From Caprimulgus europaeus (lineage: Eukaryota > Chordata > Aves > Caprimulgiformes > Caprimulgidae): a DNA stretch of 64,000 nt. The stretch covers positions 8,419,054 to 8,483,053 of the forward strand of contig OU015529.1 in the NCBI GenBank assembly GCA_907165065.1, in the 5' to 3' direction. Below the pieces are notes generated by a model. The model did not search any database and was not told the origin of the DNA. It saw nothing but the letters and a program-made list of their open reading frames with translations. The position numbers and the translations under genes were made by a program. Shown here in pieces: positions 1 to 12,898 of this stretch; the first letter of the stretch is position 1; each line of letters opens with the position of its first letter.

Positions 1-7
1 GATTTAC

Positions 8-116
8 CAGTTATTCTTCCAATCCCTGGCTGCCTCCTGCCAGCTTCACCTGCCACGTGTGCTCCAAGGCTGTGGCCAATTATGTGAACATCAGCTGGAG
101 AGTATCTGTATTTTTC
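8..116 (-). CDS. PNLIP: Gene A coding exon 5 (nucleophile Ser)
   Basis: This 109-nt exon encodes [20 protein letters not shown] and QPGIGRITG. The donor GTAAATC reaches base 1 of the window, so the exon is complete and the next exon is off the edge. Confidence 0.9.
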
Positions 117-3100
117 CTGAGAAAACAGCATTTCAAAAAATTACTACTTTGTTGTTTGTTTGTTTTTTTTTCCTCAGCAGGAACAGGGAATAGTAAAAAG
201 GGTAAAAAGAGTAAAAATCTGCTTTTAATCTGACTAGAAAATTAGGAACTCCTGTAGGATTTCATAGAATGGTTTGGGTTGGAAGGCACCTTCAAGATCA
301 TCCAGATCCAAACCCCCTGCCATCAGCAGGGACACCTTCCACTAGACCAGGTTGCTCAAAGCCTCATCCAACCTGGCCTTGAACACTTCCAGGGAGGAGC
401 AGCCACAGCTTCTCTGGGCAACCTGGGCCAGTGTCTCACCACCCTCACAGGGAAGAATTTCTTCCTAATATCTCATCTAAATCTTTCCCTCTTCCAATTT
501 AAAGCCATTTCCCCTTGTTCTATCACTCCATGCCCTTATAAAAAGTCCCTCCCCAGCTTTCTTGTAGCCCCTTCAGGTACTGGGAGGCCGTTATAAGATC
601 TCCCCAGAGCCTTCTCTTCTCCAGGCTGAACAGCCCCAACTCTCTCAGCATCTGTTTGCTGGTTTAAGTACTTATTTCTAAACCAGCTTTTTCAAAGCTC
701 CTTGTTCAGGTGCTGCTCTCACCTGGAGGCTGTTAACACTCTAGACAGCTCTGTCAACAGAGTCCTGAGAGGCTCTCTATCCATTTTTCATCCTAGACTC
801 ATTAAGAGTCACGGGATGCTTATCTGGCTTGCAAGATCCAGCCAGGCAGGAACTCTTAGATACACCTGGCAGGTCAAGCACTGTACACAGCTGGAGGAGC
901 ACATAAGAGGAGAGATGCTCTTGTAGTCCAGGCTGTTGTGAAATAGTTCTCTAACTTAAAAAAAAAAAAAAAAGTCTCTTTCCAGCACAACTTGTAAAAT
1001 AAGCACTGAATAGAAGAAAATGTTTTCTGCTGGTTGCATTCACATTCATGAAAGTTCCCGAATCCTGTTCCTTTCAAATCACCATTATAACTATGTTTTT
1101 TTAACCACAAGATTCTTACCATGAGAGTTTTTATAAAATAAGCTATTTCGGCGCCTACAACACGGACGTTGTTGGATGCCTGAGTGTACTGACATCTCGC
1201 ACCTCTCTTCCAGTTTACGCAGATGCAGTTCACATCTTCCACGGTAAACAACCTCTGTTTAGTAAAACAAAAGTAAAAACCAGAGAGTCCCACAGTAAAT
1301 ACAACCTGGAATTGATTCATGTTACTTATTATAGCTCAATTCACCAAAGTTCCATGAATTTGTATGAGAACACTTTAAGAAGCAAAATCTTAGCACGTAG
1401 TTGTGGTCATGCCCGCACACAGATGCGTGTGTGTGCTCACACCATACTGAAACAAGGTGCTGTGCTGTAGTCATGGTCACACCATCATTTCAAATAGCCA
1501 CAGCAGAATTCTTGGCAGAAGGGAAAACAATAAAAATACTGATATTTTTAATTTGTAATTTCAATCCAATTTTGTATGCAACACTAAATAAGAGCTTTAC
1601 TCATATACTGATTCACTTAGGTGATTTAAAAGTACTTATATAATACAAATTCAGATATTGTATTTTTGATGATAAAAATCAAGCGTGTTTTTCTGATACA
1701 GATTTGTAAGAAAGAGAGTGTCTTTTTATCAGAGAGTGCATAAATTTCTGCTGTGACTGAATATTCATTTCAGATTTATGTCTTTATGTGGGAATATATA
1801 TATACAGGCAGATACTTTATTATCTGCCATGGAATCTGAAGCTTTGCTTTTCTTCTCTAAGCTGGGTTGTTTGACTGAGTGCATTTTGCTTTAGCAGCTT
1901 TAGTATATTTATTCTTCTGTGGTTTATGTTCAGACATTATAAAGCATCCAAAACAAGCTGCAAGAGGGAAAGGACAGAAAGGCAATAGAAGCGTCTGTGG
2001 CTATGTTAGAAGTGGTAACAATAAATGTGCAGGTAGGGTTATTACTTAAGGGTAAGAAAAGCAAATAACAGGTACACACAGGAGGGCTGATGTATTCACA
2101 ATCCCATTTGCTCTGCCTTTTACTGAAAAGATACACTGAGACCATTTTTTTTAAGTAAATTGGAGTATTGTAATAAGACGTAGGTCATTGTAGTAGAGAC
2201 AGCATTTAAAGATTTATGTCATTCTATGATTCTACCCTCGTGAAAATTGATCAAAAGGATTTAAGGGACTAGCTGAAGCAAAATGGGAGTTATCTTGTTG
2301 ATTGTGAGGTTCCAGGAAAAAAAAAATCTATTTTAAGAGTGGAATGGGAGACTGAGAATTATAAAAACATCAATCTGTTTCTGATAGGTTGAACAAATTA
2401 TTAACTAAAAAAAATCCAACAATCATTCCTAAATGTTTGTAAAGTGATAATCAACATAGATTTTTGTTGTTGTTGTTGTTCAACAAGAAACTGGCAAATA
2501 AATTTCCTTTTTCTTTTGACTTAGTATGAAGGAGAAGCAGATAATGAGGATGCAATAAATGCGAAATACATTGATTTCAGTGGACTTTCACATCGTTTTT
2601 TATAGTGTTCTCATAAATAAAATAAGAGTATAGAATTTAAAACTGTAGTTATGTGAATAGTTAGTTGAAAAACCTTAACCAAAAATATCATATGCAATCA
2701 ACTATTCTGCTCTACATGCTGTAAGACTGGTGACTTACATTAGCTGCAGTTGCAATAGAAAGCATGTTATAGGATTTGAGAAGACCACAAGCTGGAATTG
2801 CAACTTTGTATGGGGACAGGATTAAGAAATAACTTGGGGAATTAGTGCAAAAACCAGTAAAGCAGAGTGCTTTACTTCATTCACTGTTCATAGCAAGTCC
2901 TAGATTGAAAAACTTCTTTGAAATCATCCCCTTGAGGTCTCTTCTGGCTGTACATTTCTACAGCTTTGTTGCTTCTGCTAATGGCCAGCCCATGTCTCCA
3001 GCCTCCAACACCCATGTGGCAGCCCATACCTTTGTGATGGACTTTGGAAATCTAAAAGCCTGTCTCTTGTCTGGAGAAATATGATGCAATAGTTATGAGT

Positions 3101-5017
3101 CTGCAGTTATTTCTGGAATCACCCTCATTCCTAAGCAGTATCTTGCTCCAGGGTTTGTGTCGTTTTTACCAAGAAAAGAAGACACTTACTGAGCAGAATC
3201 CTGTTGTCACTCACTTCACTGAAGAGAATAATTTGATGAATTTCACCTCATGCTTTTCCACAAAGGCACAGAGCTACGTATTTAAGTTGCTAACAATTTG
3301 GAAATAAGTAGCCTTTTCCTCCCTTCTTATCATTGCAAGTACCATGAGAGAAATTGGTTGGAAATAGAGAAAATAGACAATTTATAGGAATGTGTCTATA
3401 AGTGCAAACTACGGAACTTGACAGGAAGAGGATTTCCCTGTGGTACATACCTTGCACATGTCTGACAGCCAGTTTTCTTCTCCGTTATCTACAAATCCAT
3501 GTACAATAAATCTGGTTATCCTACTAGTATTAAAATTTGAGTAGTCAATTGTTGCGGCATCAACTGCAGAGATCTCCTGTTGTAGATATTAAATTAATAA
3601 ACATTGAAATCTGTGTTCTGTAAAGAGTTTATCAAAATTGCAAAGACCTGAACTATGCCCATCTGTACTGGTATTTAAAAGTTATGTAATGTTAAACTCA
3701 TCTGCAAATGTCCACGTGACTATGGATTAAGGTCTGCATCTCCAAGGCAAGCTTTGACACATATCTTAGAGCAGCCAAGACTTTACTTTTAATGTATTTC
3801 CTCTTATCTTTTGAAAAAAATTACCCAATAACTTTAAAAATGCAGTTCCTAATACTCCTCAGTGGCCATACAGAAAACATGGGTGAGTGCTGTGGCTTTG
3901 TGAGGGCTGGAGGAGGACTGTGCCCCAGACACCCTGCCAGGGAGCTGGAAAAGTCGTCTCGAATAAAGTAGAGGTTTGGCCGTTCCTAACACTTACCATG
4001 ACCACAGCTGGAGTCTGTGATTATTTACTCTTTTTGCATGTAATTTACTAATGTTTAAACCACAATAGTTCTTACTTGAAAGACATCAGGGTTTTCTCTT
4101 GTATACAGGAGGAAGTGAAGGTCTATCTTTTCCGGATCCCATGGTAACTTATGGATTGGCCTTTCTGTAGTCCCAGACCATGGTATATCATCTGAGAAAC
4201 ATCCAAGCCTGTCATAGCAAACTTCTTTGCCTGTAGGACACAGATCAGATCAACAGTATGTGAATGAACAGAGAAGTGAAGCAGGCTAGTCATAACTCAT
4301 AGCATCTCTTCTCTGGAGGTCTCTTGATCTGTTGAAAAGCCTATGGCTTACAGAAAGCAAAGACCAGCAGTTGCCCTCTCTCAGATCTTCAAAGGTTATG
4401 GTTTACCCCAAGGAAAGAGGCCACACTATTGCTCATCAACAAGTTAATAAGTGGAGCTTCTCTGTGGTATCCTGTACTGTAACTTGGATATCTTTCCCTT
4501 TGCCTAAGGCAAACACAGCTGATGAATTTCTCCTAATACCAGCCAAGATACTGCAAATAATCAGTAATAACTTGAGACTGTGCTCAACAGCTGACTACAC
4601 TGTACACAAGAAATCTTATATGATACAGTCCCTGGCTTCTGCTGAATATGAGGCTGTGCTGCCATTCGTCTGTCCCTGCTTTACTTCTTCCCCATTGCCA
4701 TCAACAAATAACCTCCTAGGTTTTGTAGAGCAGTAGCTTTGCTCTGAGATAGAAAGCACCAGCACCCCTTGCATGCTGGTAGTGTGAGGTTTCAAGAATG
4801 GAGAAGAGGAAAGACAACACGCACACACACCTATCTCACCATTCTTCTAAAGGAAAGTGAACCATGTAACCTCGATCAATAAGTTTGAAGGCACCACAGT
4901 GTAGAATAATATCTCACAAAATACAGCAGCATGGAAAGCCTATATGAATACTAACCCCATACACTTACCTTCTGCTGCGCTGAGCAGAAATAGTGCAAGT
5001 ATCCAAATTCCAAGCAT
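8..5017 (-). CDS. PNLIP: Gene A: pancreatic triacylglycerol lipase-like (PNLIP-like), partial (first 5 coding exons)
   Basis: This gene is cut by the left window edge. Exons: 5017-4969, 4230-4076, 3576-3451, 1254-1120, 116-8. The peptide begins [20 protein letters not shown]. Exon 2 has [17 protein letters not shown] and [10 protein letters not shown]; exon 3 has [14 protein letters not shown]; exon 4 has CVNWKRGA and [14 protein letters not shown]; exon 5 has GHSLGAH with nucleophile Ser171. SDD.PWSG.TERP and GEENWL are wording of classical PNLIP rather than RP3, so it is probably PNLIP; PNLIPRP1 or RP2 cannot be excluded without the C-terminal half. Exon lengths equal those of B and C. A TATA box and leader exon lie just upstream. 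Expected role: secreted triglyceride hydrolase of the exocrine pancreas. The catalytic Asp and His are outside the window. Confidence 0.82.
262..652 (-). mobile_element. CR1 LINE 3' fragment in gene A intron 4
   Basis: It begins with the CR1 3' terminus in antisense (TCATAGAATGGTTTGGGTTGG) and extends through the 3' part of the reverse-transcriptase ORF, ending near CTCTCTCAGCATCTG. It is 5'-truncated, as is usual, and the frame is broken. Confidence 0.9.
1120..1254 (-). CDS. PNLIP: Gene A coding exon 4
   Basis: This 135-nt exon encodes [17 protein letters not shown] and [18 protein letters not shown]. The donor is CATG|GTAAG. Confidence 0.9.
3451..3576 (-). CDS. PNLIP: Gene A coding exon 3 (oxyanion loop)
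   Basis: This 126-nt exon encodes [15 protein letters not shown] and [19 protein letters not shown], with an intact HGF oxyanion motif, ending MCK|GTATGT. No reading frame in the supplied ORF list covers it; it was found by reading the minus strand for the FI.HGF motif. Confidence 0.87.
4076..4230 (-). CDS. PNLIP: Gene A coding exon 2
   Basis: This 155-nt exon encodes [18 protein letters not shown], then [15 protein letters not shown] and [13 protein letters not shown], very close in wording to mammalian PNLIP. The acceptor is CTACAG and the donor GTAAG. Confidence 0.9.
4969..5017 (-). CDS. PNLIP: Gene A coding exon 1 (signal peptide)
   Basis: This 49-nt exon encodes [16 protein letters not shown] plus one base. 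The ATG directly follows the acceptor (TTCTAG|ATG). The donor is GTAAGTG. Confidence 0.82.
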
Positions 5018-5410
5018 CTAGAATAGTAGAAAAAGAAGCAACTAGGATTTGTGAACCTGCTGGATTAACAAGCACACTTAGCTTTCTGGTGCTGAATTTT
5101 TTCAAGGTGAAAAGGGTGCTGTCTCTGTCTTCTCTGCAACATGTATCTATGACCACCACATGTGTGGGACGTGTCTGAGTCAGCTTTATGTTTGTTTGTT
5201 CCACTAGAAATTGTGGTTAACCTGCTAAAGCATAGCTTAAGTCCAGAGTGGTTTGTGTTCTGTTGAGGCTATGCTTCTAATTGCATGTATAGCAGCTTCT
5301 TTAGAACTAGCATTAGGGTGCCCATGTGAGCTGCCATTCCCCTTTCTACGTCTTGGGAAGCCACATACCTGACAAGGTGAAAGAAAAACCCCAAAACCTG
5401 AACTACTTAC

Positions 5411-5435
5411 AATGCAGCCTTGAAGATCCATGCGC
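5411..5435 (-). other. PNLIP: Predicted leader exon (exon 1) of gene A
   Basis: Just downstream of a TATA box there is a short segment ending CATT|GTAAGTAG, a strong donor that would splice to the signal-peptide exon at 5017. It holds an ATG (5431-5429) followed by seven open codons that join in frame to the exon-2 ATG. The 5' end at about 5435 is estimated from TATA spacing. Confidence 0.5.
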
Positions 5436-5458
5436 TAATGTGCAAACTTTGCATGTAG

Positions 5459-5465
5459 TTTTATA
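5459..5465 (-). promoter_or_regulatory. TATA box of gene A
   Basis: The minus strand reads TATAAAA, about 30 nt upstream of the predicted leader exon. Just upstream lies GGAAACATTTCC, a near-palindrome. Strong TATA boxes are usual for exocrine pancreas enzyme genes. I could not confirm a PTF1-type bipartite site. Confidence 0.55.
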
Positions 5466-8400
5466 CTCTGCTTTATCCTTGGAAATGTTTCCAGAAAGAT
5501 AGGAATGTTTATATCAGATTATAGTTTATAACTAAGATGGAAAACAACTTTAATGGTTGGTATAACTCCAAAATCCACGGACATAGATTTCTGGAATTGG
5601 TGTGCAGGAGGCCAGAGAAGGATTGGAGCTCCAGAGGTAGGGTAATTCCCAGGCAGAACACACCAGGTGTGGGACATTAAAGAGAATTAAGTGAGTCTGT
5701 GTGACAGTGCATTTAGGGGCTTGTCTGGGCTGGGAAGGCTTTTGTTTTTAGTGTTGTATAGCTGGGATGTAGGGGGAGTTAGTAGGGAATGATGTCTCTA
5801 GGTCCCCTCCCTTGTCCTGCATCAAGTGACTTTGGATGAAGAATGCTCCTGCTCTTCTGGGTCTTTTGTGCCTATTTTCTGACATCAGCTCAATTTCATG
5901 AAGACTCATCCCTTCAGGAAAACTTCTTAGTGGGCCTCGTAGGTCTTTTCATAGTGAAAGAGTCTGACCTCCTGGTGTCCCTTTCATTTCCTTGTTGAAA
6001 TAAATCAGATGTAAAAAGAGTTGTTTATCCCTTTGGATCCTTTCTATACTACTGACATAACCCAAGTTTTGAGAAAGCCCTTCTCCTCTGATTGATGATC
6101 TGAGAGTGAACATGCTGGAAATATATACCAATAACGTACAGACTTCACCCAGAATAGCGATGTGGCTACTTTGTGTAGTGATGTTACAGAACTCAGTAGC
6201 TTGTTCTACTGGAGACATCAACTAAAAGGTGAAAAATAGCCTGTGCAAATGAACAGGACTAGGTTGAGGAACCCCTTGGTCCTTTTTGTCTCTAGGAGAA
6301 GTCTGTAAGTGAACTCAAGAACAAAAGAGATCTCAGCTAACTCTTCACCTTGAAAGCTTTGTCAGCTTGGCTATGCTTTTTGGTTGTGGCCACATATCTT
6401 TGAAGAGCTGACATTCCCTAATCTCCACCTCTGGGAATGACCAAATGGATAGCAGCTGTGTGCATAGGTAACACACTGCTATCATCCGTGTTAATGAGGT
6501 TCATTTCTTTAAACAGTAGGGAAGTTTTAATTTTTTCTAAAATATCACATTTGATACTAATGTAGAGCTCAGTGTTCCCATCCTTAATTAAAATAGCATT
6601 TTAGTTTGTAAATATGTTCATATCAGTGACACAGGAGAATCAGCACATCACCACTGCTAAGTTTTAACACTTGTTCAAAATGAGAGGGGAATGGTCTTTC
6701 CCATTTACTTTAACAGGGAAAATAATGGTGGAAAAGAATTGGGTTAGATTTTTAACATCATTAGTCTGCTGCTTTCACTCAAGACAGTAATAACACAGGG
6801 TAAACTGAATAACTAGACAGTTCCCTAGTCTGTGGTCAGATGGTCTGGAGCTGCTTGCTTCCCCTTTGGGAAGAAGGGGTAGGGGTGGAATGTGTGTCCT
6901 TCAGCATGATGCAGGATGCTTGCTGTGCCTGGAGGAGCTGTTCTGGTCCTTGCAGTCTCACAGTAGGGGGCTGTTGGAAGAAAGATGGCTTTCAAGAAGG
7001 GAAGCAACAAATAAGGGCCTCAATCTATTTCTTCAGTCCTGAAGAAGCTGTACTCTGGAATAGGAAGCAAGCAGAGGAGAGGATGGGGTTTCCTGCAGTG
7101 CAGGACACCGTGGCTCTCTCCTGGGCCGTGGAACGGTTTGTCCCGGTATTGTTCACGCTTCCCTTGCCACCTGTCAAGTCCCTGGAGACTTGAAGTACTT
7201 GAGACTGCAGATCTCTCTTGGCTGAACCTCAGACTTGTGTTTAACTATGCTTCTAATTTCATACAGGCTTGGTTAGTGTTCAGTCAACTGTACAACACTA
7301 ACTGTTGTTCTTTTCTAAATAATTATTTCATTTAGATATTTATGCTCATTATAAATATGTTCTTAATATTGTATTTTACTCCTACTTCTTAGTTTATCTG
7401 CCCAACTGCTTGTACATCATTTATCAAACATGGGGAAATGTGAGTGAATACATGATTAACTCTTTCTTCCTATTAATTAACTTAGGGTTTGATTTTTATA
7501 CTTAGGAAAACCAGCAACTGTCTTGGTCTCTTAAGGCTTCAGGTGGCTCACTCAGGCCATGCTTTGCAAAGCAGTAGTGTTCATTTTAATGTGAAATAGT
7601 CAATCCCAGGTTTTGCAAAGTCTGGAGTTATTATAAAACAGAGGTTTTTCTCTAGGATTGTTAGTGGCCATGGTAAAGGCACATGTCTGAAATTAAACAG
7701 TAGCCAGGAGCTGCAATTCAGCCATTTAATTTTTTCCAAAGTGATGAAGAGGTGAGGTTTGCCTTCATGTGTTGCTTCCATGAAGGTACAGTGTACAAGA
7801 GGCTGTTCTTGATGGAGAAATATAGAATGGAATCACAGAATGGTTAGGGTTGGAAGGGACCTTCAAGATCATCCAGTTCCAATCCCCCTGCCATCAGCAG
7901 GGACACCTTCCACTAGACCAGGTTGCTCAAAGCCTCATCCAACCTGGCCTTAAGCACTTCCAGAGAGGGGGCATCCACAGCTTCTCTGGGCAACCTGTTC
8001 CAGTGTCTGACCACCCTCACAGTGAAGAATTTATTCCTAATATCTAATCTAAACCTCCCCTCTTCCAGCTTAAAGCCATTTCCCCTTGTCCTGTCATTAA
8101 CTGTCCTTATGAAAAGTCCTTCCCCAGCTTTTCTGTAGGCCCCCTTCAGGTACTGGAAGGCCGCTATAAGATCTCCCTGGAGCCTTCTCTTTTCCAGGCT
8201 GGGCAGCCCCAACTCTCTCAGCCTGTTCTCATAGCAGAGGTGCTCCAGCCCTTGGATCACCCTTGTGGCCTCCTCTGGACTCGTTCTAACTGGTCCATGT
8301 TAATATCCTGGTTCTGTTCTGTTCCTGCCTCACCACAGAGTGTCTTCTGAGGGCAGTGCTTTTGTGTGGGGCTGGAAAGTTTTGAGCAATAGCGGAGTCT

Positions 8401-8711
8401 GTAGATAGAAGGTATTTGGGACTATTCCCAGCCCAGGGCTGTGCAGAGGTAATGTGCTGCCTTGAAAGTGTTTGATAGACAGAAAATCTGACAAACTATC
8501 AATGTGGTGGGGAAAAATTCTTACCTGCTTTTCTTGACGCACTAGTAGAGTGAGACCGTGCAGTGTTATAAATGGATTTTAGCATATATGATTTCCAGTT
8601 ACTTCCATACTTAAAAGCACAATAAACTTGGTTCAAATGTCAAGAACATTGACAACTGCATTTGCAAAGAAGTGGAAAAATAAAGAAAGCAACAGGCAGT
8701 TTGTTTTTTTT
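5466..8711. other. Spacer between gene A promoter and gene B 3' end
   Basis: Apart from the CR1 copy at 7821-8301, I see no exons with lipase motifs and no recognisable RNA gene. Open frames here are short and unconvincing. Confidence 0.6.
7821..8301 (-). mobile_element. CR1 LINE 3' fragment between genes B and A
   Basis: Antisense CR1 3' end with an open 115-residue frame (7913-8260, minus) showing the typical CR1 C-terminal wording RLRELGLPSLEKRRLQGDL and WNRLPREAVDAPSLE. The long intact frame suggests a fairly young insertion. Confidence 0.92.
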
Positions 8712-8722
8712 TTTATTTTATT
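8712..8722 (-). promoter_or_regulatory. Candidate polyadenylation signals of gene B
   Basis: Two overlapping AATAAA hexamers on the minus strand, about 95-105 nt past the stop codon. An ATTAAA lies slightly closer to the stop. Position and spacing suit a short 3' UTR. Confidence 0.6.
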
Positions 8723-8817
8723 TTTTACCTTTAATAGCTTTGTGTACCAACATTCCCATGCACAAGGCTGATGGTTTGCTCAGCTGCTGGGTACAGAACA
8801 GTTGTTCTCAGTGACCT

Positions 8818-8881
8818 TTAGCAAGGTCTAAGTAACTGGGGAACTCCATATGTCACAGTTCCACGGCCGCAAAAAGCTGAC
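8818..8881 (-). CDS. PNLIPRP3: Gene B terminal coding exon
   Basis: 64 coding nt encode [20 protein letters not shown] then TAA. The FC...TV...L.PC end matches PNLIP-family C termini. Confidence 0.9.
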
Positions 8882-11800
8882 CTGGGAAGAAAAAAACCTT
8901 GAATTGAAGTTCGGGTTTGGGTTGGGGTTTTTTGTTTGTTTGTTGTTGGTTTTTTTTCTCCTCCAAAGAAAAATGAAAGGCTGTCAGCTGTCACCTTGAG
9001 GGTTTTTAGTTCAATCCATAGCCCTACACAAGCCTGCTGTACAGAGTGTCAGCATCTGCATATTAAGAGTACCAAGGTGAACTTCGTTCTTTTGGGACCA
9101 GCTGTAAAATTTGAGTTTTAATACATAAATAAAATTAATCTCTAGATTCACAAATATAGAGTTCTAGATGAAAAGTCAGAAAGGTGTCTTGTTAAGCTTG
9201 CTTTATGTAGGCTAGATTGCTCCAATCAAAGCTTTGCATCTTTCTTTTTTCTTAGGAGTTCACACTAAAATGGATTCCATCAGCTTCTCTGAATAATCCA
9301 AGCCAATGCCAAACTATAAGCAAATTTTTTTTCCTAATATCTAGCCAGTATTTCTTCTGTTGTAAAATAAATCAATTAAACCTTGACTTAAACTCCATGG
9401 ATATATGGAATAGTTGACTGTGACCCTTCACAGACAGCCTATGCATATGTCTTTATGCTCCTCTCCAGGCATTTCTTTATTGAGAAACACGTTTCCTTCA
9501 GCTGCTCTACACAGACTTGAGTTTTCTAAATCTCTTTTGCTGTTTTTCCAGACTTCAGTCTGTGTGCATTGTTCCTGAAGTATACTCTCCAAACTTGAAA
9601 ATGACCCTTCTGCTGGTTACAGTCTTACCCCAGTTACTCAAATTAGAATAATTACTCCCTGGATCTTCTATACAATGCTCCTGGAATGAGACTTGCTTTA
9701 TCTTGGTTTGAAATTGTTTTGCTGTGGCAAAACAGTACATGTTCCTAATTATTCACTGCTGTATTCCTTTCCAGACAGTTATTCCCTGGTTTGTACTCGA
9801 ACATTTGATTTTCTGTCCAAAGTGTAGTATCTTGTCCTTATCATTACTGAAGTTCACACTGTTGATTGCAAACCCTGTACCCAATTTATTAAGACCATCT
9901 TTCAGTCCTGTCTCCCAGAGTTTTTGCACTCCTTTCCTGTTCCCCCTAACCTATAAAAGGGATATACTTACCTACGTCCATCTTCTCCGTGAATTATATT
10001 GACTATTTCTGCTCCCAGTCTTGCCCAGAGCAGAGTAAATACGGCTTTATTCCAGAGAAATTCAATTTTTTTAGTTTTCTTTGGGTTGATTTCAACATCA
10101 AGGTATTTTATATAAACTTCATCTTGAGAGAGAACTCCACTGCAAATAGAATGAAGACAGCAATGCTAAGTTTAACAGCTTAGAGGTTACTGAACATTCT
10201 CCACAAGATTTGAGTTTTTCCCTTTGTTACAACAGAAATTTACACTTCTGCTGTTCTTTGCAACAGCACAGGACACTGGACCAGGACTCTGGGGTGTTAT
10301 GCTCTGAAAGTCAGAGGATGAAAAACATTAATATTTAAACGTGCATGTGGCAGGAGACCACTGGGAGATGATAAGGGTGAGGCTGGGGCTGCCTCCAGTG
10401 CCCAAGTGTGCTGAATTTTGCAAGTGTCACTGCAAGGAGAGCTCCAGGTGAGGCTTTCAGAGAGGGTTTTATAGATGAACTGGGAACTTCTGTGGGGCTT
10501 TGGTCTCCATGTGCATATGGGATGGTGGGAGAATGCATGGAAGTGCTTGTTCCAGAGCAGGTACAGAGGACAGTGGGAGCTGCTGTTTTGGTAGTCAGCA
10601 GGAGATGATATAAGCTGTGAATGAAACTCACTGGCCAGACCACATAAATATGCCATTTATATAGTAGTGATGGCTCCTTAACATAACCTAGGGAGGAAGG
10701 AGGTATCCACTTTGCAAATTTGGTAAGTTGAGGCACAGGATTGCCTTGCATGAGATCATACAGCAAGTCACTGGCAGAGCACTCTCATGTCAGCATGTGG
10801 AGTGATGCCATGCTAGTGTGGGAGTGACAGTGCTAAAGCACATATGTAATGGGTGAGCACTTTATGAATTATGCGTGTTCCAGAGGTGTAAATTTGTTTT
10901 TTAACAGTAACTGGGAGAAACACAACAATTCTGTCAAACTGCATTCCTAATTTATTGCAAAGTCACATAATTCATGGAAAAGAAGTGACTTCCATTTCTT
11001 TTTTGCAACCACCCATCTGTCCTCATAGGTCTTATCTATGGGATAATGTTTTTTTCATATGTGATGTTAAGTAGAATATCTGCAACACAGAATTAGTGTT
11101 TGTGCTGCTTAAATATGTGGAAAATGTGTACATTAAGGTTAGCAGCATTATATACTATAGGGAAATATTAGTCTATCTTACCTGGCAATTTCATATTCTT
11201 TTGTGTTCCCATGTGTGTCATGGAAAACCAGGTTTATGTCCCCCCTCATTTTCTTTACACCAGACAGTTTCATAAATACTTTTTGTCTCCAAGCTGCATA
11301 AAGAAAAACAAAAGTAGATTGTCATTGACATGAGAGATCTAAAAAAATGCCAGTATACTGGAAAGTTGGTTTTTTTTTTCCCCTAATAGGAATTCATTTC
11401 TATTAGCAAATGAAAGACTCAGTCCTTGAATTTTGATAACATACATTGCATTTTTTTTTTTGTCAGTGATGTTAACACTTGTTATAGAAACAACAGAAAT
11501 GCATGGCAATCAGTTTTCAAACATATGATGAACTGTAACAAACTTCCTCCACTTACTAGCAAAAGGTGGGTCTGCTGCTGTATTTAAATAATACTTTTGG
11601 TTGACTCTCTTCAATTTAGCTGGGAATCTGTCAGCATAGTGTCCCATCATTGGACATCCCTCCCGTGGACATGGAAAACAGTCTCCCTAGGGAAAATAAG
11701 AGCATTAGTTAATGAGGAGGATTTTTTTCAGCCTAGCCCTGATAAAATTAAGGGTCAAGATGCTGTTCTGATCCTGCAGAGCTGTGGCAGTGCTGTCTGC

Positions 11801-12856
11801 TGTCATATCTCTCCACCAAAGCCAGGTAAATCTTGTTTCAGATAACTGCTTCTGCACCCATGCATATACCAAAAGGGTGTAGAATGAGCAGGTGTGATAC
11901 CTGTGTGGATGATGGCCTGAAACTCTCCAGTCCATATGTTTTTCAGCTGGAGTCTAGGACAAAATATAAGCCAATTTTACCCTCCTAGTGGAAGGGAACT
12001 TGCCTACATTCACATTGCAACACCATATGGTGGTAAAAAAAAGGAGCATCATTCATAAGTGCATTTATATAGGTGCTCTAATCAGTGCTCAGTGTAGATT
12101 AGAGAACAGTCAAGGATTCTGGAAGTTCTAAATGTCTCTTCTTCCAGTCAGGAATTGGTAGGATAGCTATATCTAACCTATGTGCCCTTTGCACAAAGAT
12201 TTAGGGTAACAGTTGTACGGGGTTTAATTTTTTTTCTCCTAACCTGGTGATACCATCTGTGCTTCAGGATTCATTTTCTGGAGTGAGCAGGTGATGGAGG
12301 CCCCGTGTGCTGTGCCTCACTGTGTGCTTCCTCCTGCCAGACCACACCATGAGAGCACAGCCACCAGCATCCAAGTGCTCTCTGCACACAGTGGGACCTA
12401 TACCGAGTGCAGAGACCTGGATGATTTTCTTTACAGCTCACCTGTTCCTAGGCTGATGTACTTACTGACTCAAAGGATTCGTATGTTTCACAGGGATATC
12501 CAAGGTATCCAGTAGGATAGAGAATACTTTCAAAATAATATTCATGGCTGCGTGAGTGATGGCACCCCCCAAAGATTGCAGCATCTGTTGGGACAAATTT
12601 TATGAGCATCTGTGCAGAAACCTCCTGTTATCCTGTACAAGAGTTGCTCTTGTCTCACTATGGGAGTCAAGGCACACAACAGCAGCATGATCTTGTAATA
12701 ATTTTTCTTCAGAATTTACACGTTTCTAGTTGCAGTAGAAGTTAGTTTTGCCTGTGTTCTATCAGGAGAACTGTGTGTCAGTTACCCCAGGATTTCAAGG
12801 GAGATGCATTGGTCTGCTGTTGGACTATTAGTCCCTTTTAAGAAGACAGCTCTCTC

Positions 12857-12898
<42 letters not shown>

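Noticed and set aside
2218-2235. ATTCTATGATTCTA, the terminal repeat of CR1
   Set aside because: Only about 14 bp match, with no CR1 body next to it; too short to call an insertion.
10297-10766. Overlapping minus frames of 119 and 143 codons
   Set aside because: They lie inside gene B intron 10, overlap each other in different frames and show no motif. They also overlap an ancient SINE relic.
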